This document shows, in pieces, positions 6,977 to 14,580 of a DNA stretch of 16,336 bases. The position numbers and the translations under genes were made by a program. Positions within the stretch are counted from its first letter, which is position 1; the number at the start of each line of letters is the position of its first letter. A model generated the notes under the pieces. That model did no database searches and had not been told where the DNA came from. It worked only from the letters and a program-made list of their open reading frames with translations. The stretch comes from an uncultured Bacilli bacterium (lineage in GTDB: Bacteria; Bacillota_I; Bacilli_A; RF39; UBA660), in NCBI GenBank assembly GCA_947629115.1, contig CANRCL010000016.1:1-16336 (forward strand). Direction: 5' to 3'.

Positions 6977-9590
6977 TTCTTTCCTCCGTATAATCTCTAA
7001 ATAACTTAACATATACTGGTTTTAATAATTCACCAATTACAAAAGTTATAAAGCAAATTCCTAAAGTTAGTATCACACTTTGCATTTTTAAGCCCTCAAC
7101 GACAAAGAATTTAGATAATCCGGTAGTTAAAATAATAACTTGTATTATTAATAAAATGAAAACCCCTATTGTTAATCTTTTATTTTCAAATATTTTAAAG
7201 TTCAAAACTGAATGTTTTAAATTACGACAAGAAAATGAATATAATAGTTCATGAGCAATTAAGAAAATAAACATTAAAGAACTAGCAATATTTACATCTT
7301 GAGTTTTGGAATAATAGATAAAGATACCTAACATAATTATCGATTTTAATATCGCTCCAATAACTATTTTAGAAGTTAAGAATGGTGTAAAAAATGTTTT
7401 GGAGGCTCTATTAGCAGGAGTATTATCCATTACATCACTATCTGATTTTTCAAAAGCAAGCATTATGGCTGGTATAGAATCGGTCACTAAATTTAACCAT
7501 AAAAGTTGTAAAGTTGTAAACATTTCCATATTCATAAGCATTGAAGCAAAGACTAGTATAACTTCTACTATATTACCCGCTAAAAGATATAAAATAACTT
7601 TCTTTATATTAGCCGTAATTCTTCTTCCCTCTTCAACTCCATCAACAATTGTTGAAAAACTATCATCTACTAATATACAATCAGCAACTTTTTTTACAAC
7701 TTCTGTTCCCGTTATTCCCATACCAATTCCAATATCGGCTTTTTGAATCGCTGGAGCATCATTAACTCCATCACCAGTCATTGCTACTATTAATCCTTGA
7801 CTTTGTAAAGATTCTACTATTCTTAATTTAGTACTTGGTGATATTCTAGCATATACTTGATAATATTTAACGGCTTCTTTTAATTCATCATCAGTCATTT
7901 TATCAACAACTTTACCCTCAATGGCTTTATCATCAGCATTAATAATTCCGACTTGTTTAGCAATTGCTGCTGCTGTATTAATACTATCACCAGTAATCAT
8001 TATTGGTTTAATACCTGAATGTTCACAAATGGAAATGGCTTTAGGAACACTTTCTCTTGGTGGGTCCATCATTCCAATTAAGCCAATAAAAATCATATCA
8101 TTTTCTGGCTTATCTAAATTATCACATTTATAAGCAAAGGCAAGCATTCTTAAAGATTTTTTAGACTCTTCTTTTTCTATTTTTAAAATTTTATCTTTAT
8201 ATTCTTTAGTCATTGGGTGTATTTGCCCATTAATTATGTATTGGGTTGAATTATTTAATATGGAATCTAAACTACCTTTAGTAAATGAATACTTCTTACC
8301 ATCAATTTCATTAATTGTACTCATCATTTTTCTATCAGAATCAAAAGGATATTCTTTTACTCGCGTATTCTTTAAATTAAGATTAAATTTTTCTAAATAT
8401 TTATAAATGGAAACTTCTGTTTCATCTCCCAAATATATTTCATTATTTTTAGTGACATTATGACAACTACTAGCGCACATCTTTAATAAATCAGCATTGG
8501 GAATAGTATCTTCATCATTATATAAAGTATCATTAACATATAAAGATTTTACTAACATTTTATTTTGCGTAATCGTTCCTGTTTTATCTGAACATATAAC
8601 ATCAGTAGACCCTAAAGTTTCAACCGATGCCATCTTTCTAATAATAACATTCCTTTTAGCCATTGCTGTCATACCTAAAGATAAAATAATTGTAATAATA
8701 GAACTCATTCCCTCAGGTATTGCTGCAACCGCAAGAGAAATAGATAACATTAATACATCGAAGAAATCATTTTTCATAATTAAGCCAATAATCATCATTA
8801 CAATTATAATGGCTAGAATTACATAAGTTAAAACTTTACTTATTTTATTAACCTTTTTTTGAAGAGGTGTTAAATCACTTTTCTTATTAATTAAACTACT
8901 TGCAATTTTGCCAAGTTCCGTATTCATACCAGTTCCAATAACAACAACAAAAGCATGACCGTTGACTACATTACAACCAGCATAAACCATATTTTTTCGT
9001 TCATATAATTCTTTTTCTTCTTTAATATCGGCATTATCTTTTTTTATCGCTTTAGATTCACCAGTTAAAGTAGATTCATTTACTTCTAAACCATCAGATG
9101 AAATAATTCTCGCATCAGCAGAAACATAATCACCGGCTTCTAATTCAATAATATCTCCAACCACAACTTTTGTGACATCAATTGATTCTTTAAGGCCATT
9201 TCTTATTACATAATTATTAGTAATAAACATCTTATTTAATTCCTCAATCGCAACATCGGCTTTTTTCTCTTGAACAAAACTTAAAATAGAATTAATAACC
9301 ACGATTACTATTATAATTATTGAATCAACATAAGACTCATTTCGGGCATAAGAAATAATCGCCGAGAATATGGAAGCAAAAATAAGTAAAATAATCATAA
9401 AATCATTAAATTGTTCTAGAAATAAGATAAAATTAGATTTCTTTTTTCTTTCAACTAATTTATTTTCGCCATCTCGTTCTAATCTTTTAGCGGCTTCTTC
9501 TTCTGTTAAACCTTTAATATTGGTATCTAATCTTTTATATAATTCATCAATAGTTTCATTATAACCCATTAATTTTTTCTCATCTTTCAT
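6966..9590 (-). CDS. Cation-transporting P-type ATPase, calcium type (P2A-like)
   Basis: An 874-residue, full-length P2-type ATPase with ten expected membrane helices. Motifs in order are TGES (176-179) of the actuator domain, PEG (292-294) in M4, the phosphorylation site DKTGT (D335), KGS (438-440) in the nucleotide domain, DPPR (509-512) and TGDGVNDAP (605-613). Ion-site residues match SERCA: E293 in M4, N673 and E676 in M5 (GNIVEV), N700, T703 and D704 in M6 (LNLVTD), and E781 in M8. Both SERCA-type calcium sites therefore look intact, and Ca2+ export from the cytoplasm is the best prediction; Mn2+ cannot be excluded. The start at 9590 has AGGTAA upstream, 3 bases after the zinc-ribbon gene. 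The gene is co-transcribed with the membrane zinc-ribbon proteins. Confidence 0.93.
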   Translation of the reverse strand: MKDEKKLMGYNETIDELYKRLDTNIKGLTEEEAAKRLERDGENKLVERKKKSNFILFLEQFNDFMIILLIFASIFSAIISYARNESYVDSIIIIVIVVINSILSFVQEKKADVAIEELNKMFITNNYVIRNGLKESIDVTKVVVGDIIELEAGDYVSADARIISSDGLEVNESTLTGESKAIKKDNADIKEEKELYERKNMVYAGCNVVNGHAFVVVIGTGMNTELGKIASSLINKKSDLTPLQKKVNKISKVLTYVILAIIIVMMIIGLIMKNDFFDVLMLSISLAVAAIPEGMSSIITIILSLGMTAMAKRNVIIRKMASVETLGSTDVICSDKTGTITQNKMLVKSLYVNDTLYNDEDTIPNADLLKMCASSCHNVTKNNEIYLGDETEVSIYKYLEKFNLNLKNTRVKEYPFDSDRKMMSTINEIDGKKYSFTKGSLDSILNNSTQYIINGQIHPMTKEYKDKILKIEKEESKKSLRMLAFAYKCDNLDKPENDMIFIGLIGMMDPPRESVPKAISICEHSGIKPIMITGDSINTAAAIAKQVGIINADDKAIEGKVVDKMTDDELKEAVKYYQVYARISPSTKLRIVESLQSQGLIVAMTGDGVNDAPAIQKADIGIGMGITGTEVVKKVADCILVDDSFSTIVDGVEEGRRITANIKKVILYLLAGNIVEVILVFASMLMNMEMFTTLQLLWLNLVTDSIPAIMLAFEKSDSDVMDNTPANRASKTFFTPFLTSKIVIGAILKSIIMLGIFIYYSKTQDVNIASSLMFIFLIAHELLYSFSCRNLKHSVLNFKIFENKRLTIGVFILLIIQVIILTTGLSKFFVVEGLKMQSVILTLGICFITFVIGELLKPVYVKLFRDYTEERNEK

Positions 9591-9593
9591 AAT

Positions 9594-9776
9594 TTACCTA
9601 CCTATCATATACGATGTAATAAATAAAAGTATAAGTAATACTATTCCAATAATTACAAAAAAAGTTAAAACATTTATTAATACAAAATGCCTATTATCTT
9701 CTAATTTTATTCCACAATTACGACAATAAGTATCTTCTTCTCTTACATCACTTTGACAATTTAAACATTTCTTCAT
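9594..9776 (-). CDS. Small zinc-ribbon single-pass membrane protein
   Basis: A 60-residue protein: an N-terminal zinc ribbon with CLNC (C4, C7) and CRNC (C18, C21), a short linker and one membrane helix (about 31-57). The zinc ribbon should face the cytoplasm. It shares this N-terminal design with the larger metallopeptidase-like protein encoded one base upstream, and it is followed after three bases by the ATPase gene. It may help assembly or act as a partner of either neighbour; this is inference from gene order only. Confidence 0.85.
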   Translation of the reverse strand: MKKCLNCQSDVREEDTYCRNCGIKLEDNRHFVLINVLTFFVIIGIVLLILLFITSYMIGR

Positions 9777-9777
9777 T

Positions 9778-10932
9778 TTAAATTCCTAACTTTTCTTTCA
9801 TAATATTCACTATCTCTAAACTACTTTTTTGCATATTATTTCCGTGTAAATAATAATCGTGAATAGCCTCAGCAATTGTTTCTAATGCCATTAAATTACC
9901 TTTTTCATCTTTAATATTAGCATATTTGGAAATACTACTAATAAATGTATCTAAATCTATTCTCGTATTATACTTATTATTATACCTATTTAAGGCTTCA
10001 TTTACAATATCTAATGCATAAAAACCATCTTCAAAATTTTGCATTAATTCATCAACTTCAGAAGCATTTTCTTCCGTTATAAAAGTAATATTTTCTAAAT
10101 TATTTTCTTTTAAATAAGCCTTAAATGTTATAAAATGGCCTAATTCATGAGCAATTGTTGATTCCCAAGTCGCATCTTTTACATACCAATTTTCTCCGAC
10201 GACTTTTTCTAATTTTTGATTTAATATTTGAGAATTTAAAAAGTAATAACTATTTAATAAGATTTGGGTTTTATTAACTTTATTAGTTTTATTAGTATTA
10301 ACATTTACAAATTGATACATAGGTTGAAAATAAGCAATATATTCTTCTTTAGTTGGAGCATTAGCAATAGTTATATTAGTTAAAGTACCCTTAATATTTG
10401 GAAATAAATCATACATTTTAGTAATAACATTACTTATTTTTAAGGCTTCTTCATAATTCATATCACAAAATAAAACACTCGGAATATTATAATCATCTTC
10501 TAATTTATATTCCAATGCTCTTAATTCATTATCTTTACTACAAATATAGGCTTGGGAATTAAAATCTTCTTTTATTAAATTAATGGCATCTTCATATGAA
10601 CTAACTTCTTTAGTATATTTATTATCAGTTTTTATGGCTGAAGTATTATAACCATAAAAATAATTAACTACTTGTTTTTGCAAAACCACTAAAGGTTTAA
10701 ATAAATCATCACCACGAACAATTAACATTCCAACAAATAGTAAAATACCAATGGATAATAGGGAAGTAAGAATTCTTAATCTTTCATTATGCTTAAAAAC
10801 AGCCCCATTTTTTATAGCCTTAACATTATTATTGTCTTTTAAATAATTATAACCTTTTGCGGTCCATTCTCCACAGTTATAACAAAAATTATCATCACTT
10901 TCTAGTTCACTATTGCATTTTACACATTTCAT
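9778..10932 (-). CDS. Zinc-ribbon, membrane-anchored metallopeptidase-like protein (HELGH)
   Basis: A 384-residue protein. Residues 1-22 are a zinc ribbon (CVKC, C3/C6; CYNC, C17/C20), followed by a membrane helix at 53-72 and a large domain that should lie outside the cell. The peptidase signature HELGH is at 262-266, preceded by WESTIA. A second acidic helix, ETIAEAIHD (351-359), places E355 or E351 as the likely third zinc ligand of a gluzincin-type site. C131 and C156 could form a disulphide. The overall domain is not one I recognise, and the substrate is unknown. The ATG at 10932 has AGGTGAT upstream. It is the first gene of the operon containing the small zinc-ribbon protein and the Ca2+-type ATPase. 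Confidence 0.82.
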   Translation of the reverse strand: MKCVKCNSELESDDNFCYNCGEWTAKGYNYLKDNNNVKAIKNGAVFKHNERLRILTSLLSIGILLFVGMLIVRGDDLFKPLVVLQKQVVNYFYGYNTSAIKTDNKYTKEVSSYEDAINLIKEDFNSQAYICSKDNELRALEYKLEDDYNIPSVLFCDMNYEEALKISNVITKMYDLFPNIKGTLTNITIANAPTKEEYIAYFQPMYQFVNVNTNKTNKVNKTQILLNSYYFLNSQILNQKLEKVVGENWYVKDATWESTIAHELGHFITFKAYLKENNLENITFITEENASEVDELMQNFEDGFYALDIVNEALNRYNNKYNTRIDLDTFISSISKYANIKDEKGNLMALETIAEAIHDYYLHGNNMQKSSLEIVNIMKEKLGI

Positions 10933-10958
10933 ATAATCACCTAAACTATTATAAATAG

Positions 10959-10967
10959 ATTATATCA
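10959..10967 (-). promoter_or_regulatory. Possible extended -10 promoter of the metallopeptidase-ATPase operon
   Basis: TGATATAAT is a full extended -10 element (TATAAT at 10959-10964), about 26 bases upstream of the first start codon. No good -35 box is visible, as the upstream sequence is only A/T. It is the only promoter candidate for the five-gene operon. Confidence 0.5.
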
Positions 10968-10982
10968 TAAAAATTTTAGTTT

Positions 10983-11780
10983 TTATTTATTTAAAGTTAT
11001 AATGGCTAAACTTAATCCAAAAGTTTCTTTATCTCTTCTACAACTATGAATTTCTTCATTACAATAACTACAAATATCAGAATCAATAATATTTTCATTT
11101 TTAATTCCCATCTTTATTAAATCTTCTTTTAATAAACCGACTAAATCAATTAAATATTTTTCACCCTTTTTTTCATAATATTGAGAATTACTATTTTTAG
11201 TTAAAAATTTTTCATATACATCAAAATCTACTTCAAAATGATGTTTTCTAATTGATGGACAAAAAGCACAAATTATATCTTGAGGATTAGAATTATATTC
11301 TTCTTTTAATTTATTAATTGCCTTAATTATAATTTCTCCTAAAACACCTCGCCAACCGGCATGAACATTGGCAATGACATTTTTAACTGGGTCATATATA
11401 AGAATTAAATTACAATCGGCAGCAGTGGCTCCTAGGATAATATCTTTTTTAGTAGTTATTAAACCATCAACATTTTCATAAACTTCTAAATTTAAATCGG
11501 GATTATCTTTTAAATATTTTTCTTCAACTATTTTAACATTATTAGAATGATTTTGACTGGCTCTTACTATTTTATTACCATCTAAATTTAAAGCATTAGC
11601 AAAAATACGATAGTTTTCAAAATTTTGAGGTTGTGGTATTCCATTTTTTCGAGGTCGAAAATTTAATTCTTTACCAATATAAAAAGCGTGAGTTAATTTT
11701 GGCTCATATTCTAATAATTTTTTGAATTGTAAATATTTAACTCCTTTATTCTCTTTAATTATTATTTGACTATTTTCCAT
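10983..11780 (-). CDS. pgeF: PgeF/YfiH family purine nucleoside phosphorylase-like (multicopper-oxidase fold)
   Basis: A 265-residue protein of the YfiH/YlmD (PgeF, DUF152) family. Members are zinc-dependent enzymes reported to act on purine nucleosides and, in E. coli, to keep wrong amino acids out of peptidoglycan precursors. The metal-binding residues are visible: H78 in ASQNHSNNV, C123 in ATAADCNLILIYD and H140 in ANVHAGWRG. Also present are the CPSIRKHHFEV segment (174-184) and the C-terminal CSYCNEEIHSCRRD stretch. In ADCNLI an asparagine takes the place where many homologues have a hydrophobic residue or proline. Length is normal. The ATG at 11780 has AAGGG 6 bases upstream. The gene appears to be its own transcription unit between the surface-protein terminator and the metallopeptidase operon. 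Confidence 0.92.
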   Translation of the reverse strand: MENSQIIIKENKGVKYLQFKKLLEYEPKLTHAFYIGKELNFRPRKNGIPQPQNFENYRIFANALNLDGNKIVRASQNHSNNVKIVEEKYLKDNPDLNLEVYENVDGLITTKKDIILGATAADCNLILIYDPVKNVIANVHAGWRGVLGEIIIKAINKLKEEYNSNPQDIICAFCPSIRKHHFEVDFDVYEKFLTKNSNSQYYEKKGEKYLIDLVGLLKEDLIKMGIKNENIIDSDICSYCNEEIHSCRRDKETFGLSLAIITLNK

Positions 11781-11832
11781 ACTTTGCCCTTTCTTATATA
11801 CAACATTTTTAATTCAATATATTAAATTCCTT

Positions 11833-11860
11833 AATATAAATATATCATACTATAAAACAA
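11833..11860 (-). promoter_or_regulatory. Possible promoter of pgeF
   Basis: TTGTTT (11855-11860) and TATATT (11833-11838) are separated by 16 bp, in the gap after the surface-protein terminator. The leader to the pgeF start would be about 45-50 bases. Weak, because the region is almost all A and T. Confidence 0.35.
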
Positions 11861-11893
11861 AAAGTATTATTTTTTTTATATTTTTACATAATT

Positions 11894-11922
11894 AAAAAAG
11901 AATAACAATTTAATGCTATTCT
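11894..11922 (-). terminator. Intrinsic terminator overlapping the surface-protein stop codon
   Basis: AGAATAGCA and TGTTATTCT (11914-11922 with 11899-11907) form a 9-bp stem with one G-U pair and a 6-base loop, followed by a T run on the minus strand. The 5' arm contains the TAG stop codon. The same hairpin occurs at the partial paralogue near 16200. Confidence 0.85.
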
Positions 11923-12038
11923 GTTTCTAAATTATAATCTAATGTTGGATACCCAGTTGTTGAGTCTATTTTCCAACTTGATAATGTATAACCGTCTAAA
12001 TCCGTTCCTATTGTTTCACTATCTATTGAAGATAAACC
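11899..12038. repeat. Duplicated 3' end of surface-protein gene, copy 1
   Basis: About 140 bp aligned without gaps to the last 140 bases of the window. I count about 8 differences. It includes the terminator hairpin and the last ~40 codons of the gene. Confidence 0.9.
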
Positions 12039-14123
12039 AGCACTATTTAAATTTTGAACATTTTGATTTAATTTATATAATAAACTATTACTATCATTAC
12101 CATCTGGATTTTTCATATTGGCATCAGTTATTGGGTATATACCAGTTAAACTTGTATTACTTGCTACTAATCCCTCTTTATAATAAGCATTATCTATTGA
12201 TTTTATCGCTCCAGTAGTATTTACATATGCTATCTCTGCTTTATTCGGAGAATTTACTTCACCAATATTATAGACATTATTTAAAGATAAAACACTAGTA
12301 ATATTTATTCTGCTTATTCCGATACCAGTAGTTTTGGAAGTAATTTTTCCTCTATTATAACTATTAATAATATATCCACTACTTGCATTATCACTATTTT
12401 CAAAAATATAAGCAATTCCCCCAGCATGACCACCAGTATTTTTAGCATTTGCAATTAATTCTCCTATATTATAAGAATTCAAAATATATACTGTTGGGCC
12501 ATTCCATGCTTGACCTAAAATTCCTCCTAATTGTACACTACTAGTATATATAGTATCTTCTTGACCAGTTAAATTTCCAATATTATAACATTTATTTATT
12601 ATTAATTTTAAATTATTACTAATATAGCCTACAATTCCTCCGGTTCTATTTCCACCAGTTATATTTCCTTTATTATAACTACTTTCTATTTTAGAAGTTT
12701 TTGTAATATCATTATAAGTAATATTTCCCACTATTCCTCCAACTTCATTAATAAAATTCCCACTCGTTGAAGAAGTTATTTTTCCTAAATTATAACTATT
12801 CGTTATTGTTGTTTTGTTTTCAGAACGTCCTATTATTCCACCAATATTTAAATCATTAATTCCATTTACATTTATAATACTTTCATTATGACTATTTGTT
12901 ATTTCTAATTCTTTATTGCTCAAACCAATTATTCCACCAGCATAAATTACAGAATCAACTTCACTATTAACTTTTATTTCTCCATAATTACCACTATTTG
13001 TTATTATTGTTTTAACGGGATTACTAATTGCTGAAGCACCTACTATACCGCCAAGAGAAGTACCAAGATTATTTTCGATTTTTCCATAATTTTTACAATT
13101 TTCTATTGTCAACGTTCCACCTTGATTACTTGAAATTATTCCACCAGTTTGTCCCCCATTGGTTACATTTCCTTTATTTGTACTATTTTTTATGGTTGCA
13201 GTTCCATCTGACCAGCCTACTAATCCTCCTACGGCATAACTCCCATTATTACTTGTCACATTTACTTCATTTGTGCAATTATCTATTGTACTATTTGCTA
13301 TTCTATTTACTAAACCTCCAAGTGGCGTACCTCCAATGGTTTTAACTTCTCCAGTTATTGTTAAATTACTTATACTTCCATTTGTTAATCTCCCTATAAA
13401 TGCTAACTTTTGGTCTTCATTTTTTGTATTATAAATCCATAAATTACTTATTTTGTAATTTTTACCGTCTATATTTCCCTCAAAAGATTTCTCCAATCCA
13501 ATAGGTATAAATCCACTTCCATTTTGGTTAGTTAATTCGTCTTTTATTCCCTCTATTCCCGATACTCCATTTATATCTTCAAATCCAGTATCATTATATT
13601 TCATATAACTTTCATTTGTGTTAAAGTCTAGATTTCTTTTTAAAATAAAATATTTACTATTATAATTATTGCTATCTTTGTTTACTGAATTAGAGAGTCT
13701 TACTAAATCTTCTATATAATTTATTTCATATGGTTCTTCTTTTGTTCCTTTACCTTTAAACAAACTATCATAATATAGATAACATTTAACACTACCTTGG
13801 GCTTTCAAACTTATTTTTTTAGTTTCTTCATTATATGTTAAGGCATCAACATTTTGTCCGTTATTATCTATACAGCCACTTTTTATTCTATTTAATGTAT
13901 AGCCATTTGTTGGAAATGAATTATCTTCCCATTTTGTATATTCTTCTGTTTGATAATTACTTTCTACCATTATTGCTAAACTATTATTTATATTATCATT
14001 TTTTATTTTTACTTTTGGTAATTCTTTATATTCTTCTTTTCTATTAGTTATCAAAAATACACTAGTCATTACTACTAATAAAAGTATTATTCCTAGCAAT
14101 ATTTTTTTATTATTTTTCCTCAT
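11916..14123 (-). CDS. N-terminally anchored GLUG-repeat surface protein (adhesin-like)
   Basis: A 735-residue protein. A basic start (MRKNNKK) and a hydrophobic helix (8-26) with no clear cleavage site suggest a signal anchor. Residues 70-120 form a small domain with C84 and C114, a likely disulphide. GTKEEPYEINYIEDLVRL (about 126-143) is the usual lead-in to parallel beta-helix surface proteins. From about 210 to 650 there are roughly ten to twelve GLUG-like repeats of the form GG(I/L)(V/I)G...I.NSYN.G.I. A conserved C-terminal module (DLDGYTLSSWKIDSTTGYPTLDY) follows. No LPXTG or other wall anchor is seen. The ATG at 14123 follows a GAGAGA motif. Its promoter contains a G8 spacer, so expression may be phase variable. 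A paralogue ends at 16214. The binding target is unknown. Confidence 0.88.
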   Translation of the reverse strand: MRKNNKKILLGIILLLVVMTSVFLITNRKEEYKELPKVKIKNDNINNSLAIMVESNYQTEEYTKWEDNSFPTNGYTLNRIKSGCIDNNGQNVDALTYNEETKKISLKAQGSVKCYLYYDSLFKGKGTKEEPYEINYIEDLVRLSNSVNKDSNNYNSKYFILKRNLDFNTNESYMKYNDTGFEDINGVSGIEGIKDELTNQNGSGFIPIGLEKSFEGNIDGKNYKISNLWIYNTKNEDQKLAFIGRLTNGSISNLTITGEVKTIGGTPLGGLVNRIANSTIDNCTNEVNVTSNNGSYAVGGLVGWSDGTATIKNSTNKGNVTNGGQTGGIISSNQGGTLTIENCKNYGKIENNLGTSLGGIVGASAISNPVKTIITNSGNYGEIKVNSEVDSVIYAGGIIGLSNKELEITNSHNESIINVNGINDLNIGGIIGRSENKTTITNSYNLGKITSSTSGNFINEVGGIVGNITYNDITKTSKIESSYNKGNITGGNRTGGIVGYISNNLKLIINKCYNIGNLTGQEDTIYTSSVQLGGILGQAWNGPTVYILNSYNIGELIANAKNTGGHAGGIAYIFENSDNASSGYIINSYNRGKITSKTTGIGISRINITSVLSLNNVYNIGEVNSPNKAEIAYVNTTGAIKSIDNAYYKEGLVASNTSLTGIYPITDANMKNPDGNDSNSLLYKLNQNVQNLNSAGLSSIDSETIGTDLDGYTLSSWKIDSTTGYPTLDYNLETE

Positions 14124-14149
14124 AAAACATCTCTCTATTCTATGAGTTT

Positions 14150-14177
14150 ATTATAAAATATTACCCCCCCCGGTCAA
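14150..14177 (-). promoter_or_regulatory. Poly-G-spacer promoter of the surface-protein gene (G8, 16 bp)
   Basis: The -35 TTGACC (14172-14177) and -10 TATAAT (14150-14155) are separated by 16 bp, half of which is an unbroken run of eight G (14164-14171). The leader to the start codon is about 20 bases. A tract-length change of one base would shift the spacing to 15 or 17. The same module with G9 is found at 16141-16169. Confidence 0.85.
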
Positions 14178-14202
14178 GTGTTTTTCAAAAGAAATTTTGC
14201 CA

Positions 14203-14223
14203 AGAAAAAAGAGTAAAACTCTT
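14203..14223 (-). terminator. Intrinsic terminator after the CPBP/small membrane protein operon
   Basis: AAGAGT-TTT-ACTCTT (14209-14223) forms a 6-bp stem with a 3-base loop and runs into further T residues on the minus strand. It lies about 25 bases past the stop codon at 14248 and just upstream of the next promoter. Confidence 0.75.
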
Positions 14224-14247
14224 ACCCTTTTTAAAATAATTTATTTA

Positions 14248-14556
14248 TTATTTATTTTTACTTTCATAATATTTTCTTAATTCTATATTAAATATTATGG
14301 CAAAAGCAAAATACATAAATAATGAAATAATTGCTAAAATTAAACTAACATAACCAAGAGTTGTCATACAAATTTTATCATTTAAAGCAGAATTATAACC
14401 TAAATTATAACCAAAAAGAATACTAAAAATAACTGCAACAATCAATGTAGATAAGACTCCAAGATATATGTTTTTTCCATAATATGTATTAGCAAATTCT
14501 TTAGTAATTTGTTTATATTCTGCTTTATTTAATTTATAAATCATAATATACTTCAA
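14248..14556 (-). CDS. Small two-helix membrane protein, unknown
   Basis: A protein of about 100 residues with two membrane helices (about 31-53 and 66-92), a charged N-terminus (MIYKLNKAEYKQITKEFANTYYGKN) and a basic tail. Family not recognised. The start is unclear: a TTG at 14556 lies only 4 bases after AAGGA, while the ATG at 14544 lies 16 bases after it; neither spacing is ideal. It follows the CPBP protease gene by 24 bases with no terminator between and is followed by one, so the two are very probably co-transcribed. It may be a partner or immunity-like companion of the protease; this is inference from position only. Confidence 0.75.
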   Translation of the reverse strand: MKYIMIYKLNKAEYKQITKEFANTYYGKNIYLGVLSTLIVAVIFSILFGYNLGYNSALNDKICMTTLGYVSLILAIISLFMYFAFAIIFNIELRKYYESKNK

Positions 14557-14580
14557 ACTTTCCTTTCTTATTTAATTACA

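Noticed and set aside
10933..10982. Terminator after pgeF
   Set aside because: Only an A/T-only stem (ATAAAAA/TTTTTAT) can be drawn; it is not convincing in this base composition.
11942..14047. Several open frames on the plus strand opposite the surface-protein gene and others elsewhere
   Set aside because: They lack ribosome binding sites, have low-complexity L/Y/F- or I/S-rich translations and lie fully opposite well-supported genes; they are antisense shadows.
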